NCBI GenBank assembly: GCA_900544425.1
Contig: UQUX01000009.1
Location: 1 to 25,396 of the forward strand
DNA from: an uncultured Collinsella sp.
Lineage (GTDB): Bacteria; Actinomycetota; Coriobacteriia; Coriobacteriales; Coriobacteriaceae
DNA length: 25,396 bases
Direction of reading: 5' to 3'
Shown here: positions 20,256 through 25,396 of the stretch, piece by piece
Numbering within the stretch: the stretch's first letter is position 1
How the letters are laid out: each line of letters starts with the position of its first letter
Position numbers and translations under genes: made by a program
The notes under the pieces: generated by a model
Seen by the model: only the letters and a program-made list of their open reading frames with translations
Database searches by the model: none
Told to the model about the DNA's origin: nothing

Positions 20256-20265
20256 GAAACGTTTC
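20256..20265. promoter_or_regulatory. GAAACGTTTC palindrome upstream of crr
   Basis: A perfect 10-base palindrome lies about 50 bases before the crr start codon. GAAACG half-sites are typical of LacI/CcpA-family operators. A TTGACC on the minus strand some 20 bases further upstream could be a -35 box. Confidence 0.4.
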
Positions 20266-20405
20266 ATATGTGTTTCGCGGCTTGGTCAACATCCCTCATT
20301 CTACGCTGCTCAGCGATGGTCCTGAGCTGGGATTATGTGATATATCAGTTGATGGGAAGCTTGTTGCTGAAGTGTTTCTGTGCCACGGGCCCAAGTGGGG
20401 TACGC

Positions 20406-20439
20406 TTGAAGACGAAAAACAAGGGCGCATAATTTGCGC
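20406..20439 (+). promoter_or_regulatory. Promoter and operator-like palindrome of the hydrolase gene
   Basis: TTGAAG (20406-20411) and CATAAT (20428-20433) are 16 bases apart. The inverted repeat GCGCA-TAATT-TGCGC (20425-20439) covers the -10 box, so a repressor bound there would shut the promoter. Confidence 0.5.
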
Positions 20440-20452
20440 GAAGGGAGCACAT

Positions 20453-21355
20453 ATGATTGTCGAGAACCACGCGCTGTGGGGCGAGGAGCCGACCGAGGAA
20501 TATCCGGCGACGTTTACGTATCTGGGCGCCGAGCCGCTCCCCGACAAGCCCAATGGCCGCCGCCCCGCGGTGATCATTTGTGGCGGGGGCGGGTTTACAC
20601 ATATCGCTCCGCACGAGCAGGACCCGGTGGCGTTTGCATTTTTGGATCACGGTTACCAGGCCTTTGTGCTCAACTATGTGACGAGTGGCACGGGCGATGT
20701 GAGCTTTCCGCACCCGCAGGCAGATCTTGCCAAGATGGTCGCCACGGTGCGCGCCAACGCCGACGAGTGGCATGTCGATCCTAAGCGCGTGTGCGTCGTG
20801 GGATTCTCGGCGGGCGGCATGATCTGTGCCTCGCTGGCAACGCAGTGGAAGACCGGCCCCTTCGCGGCACTTGCCGGGGCACGTCCGGACGACATTCGTC
20901 CCGATGCCGTGGTGCTGGGCTATCCGCTGCTCGACTTTGCCTATGTGCGCTACATGCAGACGCGCGATCCGCGCATTGACTTGCGCGTACCCAAGACGGG
21001 CGGCAAGACGGGGCGCGATTTGCTCAACGACTACCTGTCGATGGTGACGGGTGGCGAGGCAACTGACGAGCATTTGGCCGATATCTGCCCCACCACGCAT
21101 GTTTCGCGTCAGATGCCGCCGACCTTTGTGTGGGGCGTGTCCGACGACAAGACGGCGCCGATCGCGCAGGTCTACCCGTTTGCGCAGCGCATGGCCGAGG
21201 AGGGCGTTGCATGCGAGATGCACGTCTTCGACCAGGGCGGCCACGGCCTTTCGCTCGGCAACGCCAACACCGCGGTCGACAACGAGGACAAGCAGGTGGC
21301 AGTCCGTCCCTGGATTCGCCTAGCCTTCCGCTTCCTGGAGCGCCACGGGTTTTAG
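20453..21355 (+). CDS. Alpha/beta hydrolase, carbohydrate-esterase-like
   Basis: This 300-residue cytoplasmic hydrolase is of the BD-FAE/acetyl-xylan-esterase-like type. The oxyanion region is AVIICGGGGFTHIAP (39-53), the nucleophile Ser119 lies in GFSAGGM, an acidic residue follows in WGVSDDKTAP (Asp231 or Asp232) and the histidine is His264 in GGHGLS. No signal peptide is seen. The frame is open upstream to 20114, but GGGAG seven bases before 20453 and a promoter just upstream mark this as the start. It is divergent from crr with about 240 bases between them. The likely role is deacetylation of sugar esters, but the substrate is not shown by the sequence. Confidence 0.88.
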   Translation: MIVENHALWGEEPTEEYPATFTYLGAEPLPDKPNGRRPAVIICGGGGFTHIAPHEQDPVAFAFLDHGYQAFVLNYVTSGTGDVSFPHPQADLAKMVATVRANADEWHVDPKRVCVVGFSAGGMICASLATQWKTGPFAALAGARPDDIRPDAVVLGYPLLDFAYVRYMQTRDPRIDLRVPKTGGKTGRDLLNDYLSMVTGGEATDEHLADICPTTHVSRQMPPTFVWGVSDDKTAPIAQVYPFAQRMAEEGVACEMHVFDQGGHGLSLGNANTAVDNEDKQVAVRPWIRLAFRFLERHGF

Positions 21356-21422
21356 TTACGGCGTTTTACCAAACCGCGTAACCACTTGACGCTGCGAGCC
21401 CGCCAGGGCGGCAATCTGTTAA

Positions 21423-21452
21423 TTGAACGTCACTATGTGTTCGCGCTATCAT
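21423..21452 (+). promoter_or_regulatory. Promoter of the feoAB fusion gene
   Basis: TTGAAC (21423-21428), an 18-base spacer and TATCAT (21447-21452) lie about 88 bases before the GTG start. The DtxR-like half-sites follow directly downstream of the -10 box. Confidence 0.65.
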
Positions 21453-21464
21453 GCGTGGTTAAAT

Positions 21465-21489
21465 GGTTAGCCATGGCAAACGGTTAGCC
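21465..21489. promoter_or_regulatory. Two DtxR/IdeR-like half-sites
   Basis: GGTTAGCC occurs at 21465-21472 and again at 21482-21489, 17 bases apart. It equals one half plus the centre of the actinobacterial iron-box consensus TTAGGTTAGCCTAACCTAA. Neither copy is a full palindrome. The position, just downstream of the -10 box of an iron-uptake gene, suits an iron-dependent repressor. Confidence 0.5.
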
Positions 21490-21539
21490 AAGATAAACAA
21501 AATGCAACGCCCTGTGGGCGCCGGGGGAGGAACGCGGAC

Positions 21540-23900
21540 GTGAGGCTCGATACACTCGAGATTGGAAAGGATGCCGTTGTCGCATCGGTGGCATCGGACG
21601 ATCAGGCACTCCGACAGCATATTTTGGACATGGGCCTAACGCCGGGCACCGAAGTCACCATGATGAAGTACGCCCCTATGGGCGACCCGCTCGAGATTCG
21701 CCTGCGTGGCTATGAGTTGACGCTGCGCAAGGACGATGCCGCTCGCATCGAGCTCGTGGGCATTCACGACACCGATACGGGTCCGCGCGCTAACGCCGCA
21801 ATCGGCACGACGGAGCATCCGGCCCTGGGCGAGGGGACGTATTCGCCCCGCGCGGCAAAGACGGCCGTGCCCGAGGGCGCACCGCTGCATTTTGCCCTCG
21901 CCGGCAACCAAAACTGCGGCAAGACCACGCTGTTCAACCAGCTGACGGGCTCCAACCAGCATGTCGGTAACTTTCCTGGCGTGACGGTCGACCGCAAAGA
22001 TGGCACCATCCGCAACCACCCCGAGGCAAGCGTTACCGACCTGCCCGGCATTTATTCTCTGTCGCCGTACACGGGCGAGGAGATCGTAAGCCGCCAGTTT
22101 ATCCTGGATGAGCACCCCGACGCCATCATCGATATCATCGACGCCACCAACATCGAGCGTAACCTGTACCTGACACTGCAGCTTATGGAGCTCGATCGAC
22201 CCATGGTCATCGCGCTCAACATGATGGACGAGGTGACGGCCAACGGCGGCGCCGTGGACGTCAACCTGCTCGAGAGCCTGCTGGGCGTGCCTGTTGTTCC
22301 CATTAGTGCTGCCCGCAACGAGGGCATTGGCGAGTTGGTGGATCATGCCTTGCACGTGGCGCGGTTCCGCGAGCGCCCCGGTCGCCTGGACTTCTGCGCG
22401 CCCGATGGTCCGGACGGCGGCGCGCTGCATCGCTGCATTCACGGCATCGCCAACCTTATCGAGGACCATGCCGCGACGGCGCACATTCCCGTGCGTTTTG
22501 CGGCGACCAAGCTGGTTGAGGGCGACGAGCTGGTGACCGAGGCGCTTCACCTGGATCGCAACGAGCTCGACGCCATCGAACACATCATTACCCAGATGGA
22601 GGGCGAGGCCGGCACCGACCGCCTGTCCGCGCTGGCCGACATGCGCTTTAGCTTTATCGGCGACGTGTGCGGGCGCTGCGTCGTCAAGCCGCACGAGAGC
22701 CGCGAGCACGTGCGCTCCGTCAAGATCGACCGCATCCTGACAGGTCGTTACACAGCCATTCCGGCGTTTCTGGTGATCATGGGCCTTGTCTTTTGGCTGA
22801 CGTTTGGCGTGATCGGCGCGGCGTTGCAGGGACTTATGGAGGACGGCATCGCTGCCATCATCGCCTCGGCCGATGCGGGTCTCAAGGCGTTCGGCACCAA
22901 CGACGTAGTGCGCTCGCTGGCTGTCGACGGCGTGCTTACGGGTGTGGGTAGTGTACTGACCTTCCTGCCGATTATCGTCGTGCTCTTCTTGTTCCTCTCC
23001 ATTCTGGAAGACTCGGGCTACATGGCGCGCGTGGCCTTTGTCATGGATAAGGTATTGCGTCGCTTTGGCCTGTCGGGCCGCAGCTTTGTGCCCATGCTCG
23101 TCGGTTTTGGCTGTACCGTGCCGGCTATCATGTCGACCCGTACGCTCCCATCCGAGCACGACCGCAAGATGACCGTCATGCTCACGCCGTTCATGAGCTG
23201 CTCGGCCAAGTTGCCGGTCTACGGTCTGCTGTGCGGGGCGTTTTTCCCACAGGCGACGGTTCCCGCCATGGTCTCGCTCTATCTGATCGGTATCGTGGTC
23301 GGCTGCATTGCGGCTTTGGTGCTTAACCGCACGGCATTTAAGGGCGACCCGGTGCCGTTTATCATGGAGCTTCCCAATTACCGTCTGCCGAGCGTCAAGA
23401 CGACGGTGATGCTGGCATGGGATAAGGCCAAAGACTTTATTACCAAGGCCTTTACCATTATCTTTGCCGCGACTGTGGTCATCTGGTTCCTTCAGACGTT
23501 CGACATCCGCTTTAATGTGGTCGCCGATCAGTCGCAGAGTCTGCTTGCGGGCCTCGGCAGCATCATCGCGCCGGCGCTGGCGCCGCTTGGCTTTGGCGAT
23601 TGGCGCGCATCCACGGCGCTCGTCACCGGACTTATTGCCAAGGAGAGCGTCATTTCGACCCTCACCGTGCTTTTGGGCGCGACCTCGCCCGCGGCACTGT
23701 CGACCATGTTTTCGCCGTTCACCGCCTACGTGTTCTTGGTCTTTACGCTGCTGTACCCGCCTTGCGTGGCGGCAATCGGCGCCGTCAAGAGTGAGCTGGG
23801 CGCGCGCTATGCCGTTGCCGTGTTCGCGTTTCAGGTGACGGTCGCCTGGATCGTGGCGTTTGTCGTGCATTCGGCAGGTATATTGCTGGGGTTGGCTTAG
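21540..23900 (+). CDS. feoB: Ferrous iron transporter, FeoA-FeoB fusion
   Basis: This 786-residue membrane protein takes up Fe(II). Residues 1-77 form a FeoA-type SH3 domain (LRQHILDMGLTPGTEVTMMK and MGDPLEIRLRGYELTLRK), which is usually a separate protein. After a linker, the G domain has G1 AGNQNCGKTT (121-130), the G2 threonine in FPGVTVDRKDG, G3 DLPG (167-170) and G4 NMMD (227-230). The C-terminal half has the two Gate regions and the core segment: VLTFLPIIVVLFLFLSILED, PMLVGFGCTVPAIMSTRTL, FMSCSAKLPVYGLL and AKESVISTL. G1 has Gln where most FeoB proteins have Pro. The start is a GTG at 21540, nine bases after GGGGGAGG. No FeoC is seen. A promoter with iron-box-like sites lies upstream. 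Confidence 0.96.
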   Translation: MRLDTLEIGKDAVVASVASDDQALRQHILDMGLTPGTEVTMMKYAPMGDPLEIRLRGYELTLRKDDAARIELVGIHDTDTGPRANAAIGTTEHPALGEGTYSPRAAKTAVPEGAPLHFALAGNQNCGKTTLFNQLTGSNQHVGNFPGVTVDRKDGTIRNHPEASVTDLPGIYSLSPYTGEEIVSRQFILDEHPDAIIDIIDATNIERNLYLTLQLMELDRPMVIALNMMDEVTANGGAVDVNLLESLLGVPVVPISAARNEGIGELVDHALHVARFRERPGRLDFCAPDGPDGGALHRCIHGIANLIEDHAATAHIPVRFAATKLVEGDELVTEALHLDRNELDAIEHIITQMEGEAGTDRLSALADMRFSFIGDVCGRCVVKPHESREHVRSVKIDRILTGRYTAIPAFLVIMGLVFWLTFGVIGAALQGLMEDGIAAIIASADAGLKAFGTNDVVRSLAVDGVLTGVGSVLTFLPIIVVLFLFLSILEDSGYMARVAFVMDKVLRRFGLSGRSFVPMLVGFGCTVPAIMSTRTLPSEHDRKMTVMLTPFMSCSAKLPVYGLLCGAFFPQATVPAMVSLYLIGIVVGCIAALVLNRTAFKGDPVPFIMELPNYRLPSVKTTVMLAWDKAKDFITKAFTIIFAATVVIWFLQTFDIRFNVVADQSQSLLAGLGSIIAPALAPLGFGDWRASTALVTGLIAKESVISTLTVLLGATSPAALSTMFSPFTAYVFLVFTLLYPPCVAAIGAVKSELGARYAVAVFAFQVTVAWIVAFVVHSAGILLGLA

Positions 23901-23942
23901 TTATATATTGACGGCGCAACCTCTGTGTATCGAATTGTTTTC

Positions 23943-23975
23943 GGCCCCGCATCTGTTGCTGACGGATGCGGGGCC
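23943..23975 (+). terminator. Terminator after feoB, overlapping the next promoter
   Basis: GGCCCCGCATC and GATGCGGGGCC form a perfect 11-bp stem with an 11-base loop. Only GTTGCT follows, so termination may be partial. Confidence 0.75.
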
Positions 23976-23982
23976 GTTGCTA

Positions 23983-23988
23983 TATAAT
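23983..23988 (+). promoter_or_regulatory. -10 box of the efflux transporter gene
   Basis: A consensus TATAAT lies 33 bases before the ATG. The matching -35 region falls in the 3' part of the terminator hairpin (TGACGG at 23960-23965, 17-base spacer), a weak match. Confidence 0.5.
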
Positions 23989-24021
23989 CGCCTCCGCTCA
24001 AAACGATTGGAGACGTTATAT

Positions 24022-25218
24022 ATGACTCAGGCAAGGCAAGACGGCATCACGCTCAAGCAGTGGCTCCCGCTCATCGGACTCACCTGCTGCGCCTTCGTGT
24101 TCAACACGTCGGAGTTTATGCCCATCGGTCTTTTGACTGACATCGCCGCGTCGTTCTCGCTCACCGAGTCCCAAGCCGGCATCATGATCTCGGTCTATGC
24201 CTGGGGCGTCATGCTGCTGTCGCTGCCGCTCATGGTGTTCGCTTCGCGCTTTGAGTTCAAGCGGATGTTGCTGGGCGTGCTGGCCGTGTTTTCGCTGGGC
24301 CAGTTTCTGTCCGCTGTGGCGCCGACTTATCCCATCCTGGTCTGTGCGCGCCTGGTGGTCGCTTGCGCACATGCCGTGTTCTGGTCGGTCGCTTCGATTA
24401 TGGCCTCGCGCCTGGTCGACACGCGCCACGGGGCGCTCGCCATCAGCATGATCGCTACGGGCTCGTCCATCGCGCAGATCTTTGGTCTGCCCCTCGGTCG
24501 CGCTATTGGCTTGGCCGTGGGCTGGCGCATGACGTTTGCCGTGGTCGGGGTCCTCTCGGCCATCGCGGTCGTCTACCAGGCGACCGTGTTCCCGGCCATG
24601 CCGGCGGGCGAGCGTTTTACGCTCAAGCAGCTGCCCGAGCTGCTCAAGAACCCGTTCCTGATCGCGCTCTATGTGGTCACGGTGTTCATGGCGACCGGCT
24701 ATTACGCGGGCTATAGCTATATCGAGCCGTTCCTGGCTCAGGTCGCGCATGTCGACGCAAGCGCCATCACCATGACGTTGACGGCGTTTGGCTGCTCTGG
24801 TCTGCTCGGAAGCTGGTTGTTTGGCCGCCTGTTCGATGGGCACCGTTTTCCGTTCCTTGCGATCACGCTCTCCGGAGTGCCGGTCGCCTTGCTACTTATG
24901 GGTCCTGCCGCGTCGTCGCTCACCGCGGTTCTTGCCGTTTGCGCGCTGTGGGGCTGCTGCGCCACGGCCTTTAACGTGGCGTTCCAGGCCGAGCTCATCA
25001 AGTACACGCCGGCGGACTCGTCGGCCGTCGCCATGTCGATCTTCTCGGGCCTGTTCAACCTCGGTATCGGCACGGGTACCGCGATCGGCGGAGCCGTGGT
25101 TTCAGGCCCCGGTATCGCCTGGATCGGCTGCGCAGGTGGCGCAATCGCCGTCGTAGGCGTCATCCTCGCTATTACGGTGCTATTCCCAGCCATACGCCGC
25201 GCAAAGCCCGTCGCCTAA
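24022..25218 (+). CDS. Major facilitator efflux transporter, SotB-like
   Basis: This 398-residue, 12-helix inner-membrane transporter belongs to the DHA1 group of the major facilitator family. The wording matches the sugar-efflux protein SotB/YdeA closely: EFMPIGLLTDIAASFSLTES, AGIMISVYAWGVMLLSLPLM, ARLVVACAHAVFWSVASIMA, and IATGSSIAQIFGLPLGRAIG followed by GWRMTF. Such proteins export arabinose, IPTG-like sugars or drugs. The start is chosen at 24022 with GGAG about ten bases upstream and a TATAAT 33 bases upstream; the open frame extends to 23860 inside feoB, which is not credible. It is a single gene followed by a long hairpin. Confidence 0.9.
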   Translation: MTQARQDGITLKQWLPLIGLTCCAFVFNTSEFMPIGLLTDIAASFSLTESQAGIMISVYAWGVMLLSLPLMVFASRFEFKRMLLGVLAVFSLGQFLSAVAPTYPILVCARLVVACAHAVFWSVASIMASRLVDTRHGALAISMIATGSSIAQIFGLPLGRAIGLAVGWRMTFAVVGVLSAIAVVYQATVFPAMPAGERFTLKQLPELLKNPFLIALYVVTVFMATGYYAGYSYIEPFLAQVAHVDASAITMTLTAFGCSGLLGSWLFGRLFDGHRFPFLAITLSGVPVALLLMGPAASSLTAVLAVCALWGCCATAFNVAFQAELIKYTPADSSAVAMSIFSGLFNLGIGTGTAIGGAVVSGPGIAWIGCAGGAIAVVGVILAITVLFPAIRRAKPVA

Positions 25219-25233
25219 TCACGTTTCCTCATC

Positions 25234-25305
25234 AGTTGCGGTGGAATAGTTCCTGTTTAAGGCCTCTGAAGGCCCAAGCAGGAACTATTCCACCGCAACT
25301 TATTT
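25234..25305. terminator. Very long perfect hairpin after the transporter gene
   Basis: The 22-base arm at 25234-25255 (starting AGTTGCGGTGGAATAG) is fully complementary to 25279-25300. The 23-base loop contains its own small stem, GGCCT (25261-25265) with AGGCC (25270-25274). TATTTT follows on the plus strand. It can terminate transcription, but the arm is longer than needed, which suggests a repeated palindromic element. Confidence 0.8.
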
Positions 25306-25372
25306 TGGGGGAGAGGATACAAGCTGGGCATACAATGGGTGGCGTTGCGTGAAGGATTTCCGGGAGGCTGTT

Positions 25373-25396
25373 ATGTGGGCATACGAGACGACGTTC
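25373..25396 (+). CDS. Start of a gene cut by the window edge
   Basis: GGGAGG lies six bases before an ATG at 25373; the eight codons visible read MWAYETTF. A start of this kind is seen in family 13 glycosidases (alpha-amylase/maltodextrin glucosidase type, where it continues into a YQIYP segment), but eight residues cannot prove it. A TACAAT at 25331-25336 could be its -10 box. Confidence 0.45.

Noticed and set aside
20114..20452. N-terminal extension of the hydrolase
   Set aside because: It would overlap crr and its leader; a promoter and GGGAG just before 20453 mark the later start.
21636..23870. 744-codon minus-strand frame opposite feoB
   Set aside because: His/Arg/Gln-rich shadow of the FeoAB coding sequence with no motif or start signal.
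24016..24843. 275-codon minus-strand frame opposite the efflux transporter
   Set aside because: A low-complexity shadow of a clear 12-helix transporter gene.

Overview
The window looks like chromosomal DNA of a high-GC Gram-positive gut bacterium of the Coriobacteriia, most like Collinsella. This is an inference from base composition, from a LAxTG-type cell-wall sorting signal, from the gene order around tuf-secE-nusG-rplKA, and from the style of the proteins. No database search was possible.

Left end (1-2841): the right-hand end of an integrative mobile element. Reading leftward on the minus strand, it holds a tyrosine-recombinase integrase, an excisionase-like winged-helix protein, an unknown protein, a ribbon-helix-helix protein and the first codons of a further gene. 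The element ends in the 3' half of a tRNA-Thr(UGU), from the anticodon to CCA, followed by that tRNA's own terminator. This is the expected displaced attachment-site copy. An intact tRNA-Thr(UGU) should lie beyond the left edge.

Translation and housekeeping block (2842-8217): a gene-free spacer carries two families of inverted repeats. A strong promoter then drives tRNA-Tyr, tRNA-Thr(GGU), tRNA-Met and tuf. A second promoter with almost the same -35 context precedes rpmG, tRNA-Trp, secE, nusG, rplK and rplA. A likely L1-binding RNA sits just before rplA. A candidate structured RNA of about 100 nt lies just past the rplA terminator.

Minus-strand block (8241-20208), listed left to right and so 3' to 5': a metallophosphoesterase translationally coupled to a cytoplasmic ParB-like/BMP fusion protein; an MscS channel; a wall-anchored 5'-nucleotidase; an ABC transporter of the TrpXYZ type (ATPase, permease, Tat-type lipoprotein); a WYL-domain regulator; asnS; and a stand-alone EIIA-Glc. 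Two near-identical hairpins act as terminators within this block, and a partial third copy lies beyond it.

Plus-strand block (20406-25396): an alpha/beta hydrolase, a FeoA-FeoB fusion iron transporter with DtxR-like half-sites in its leader, a SotB-like efflux transporter, a very long perfect hairpin, and the first codons of another gene.

The most interesting items are the attachment site with its integrase repeats, the ParB-like/BMP plus phosphoesterase pair, the structured RNA after rplA, and the paired repeat array before the tRNA-tuf promoter.
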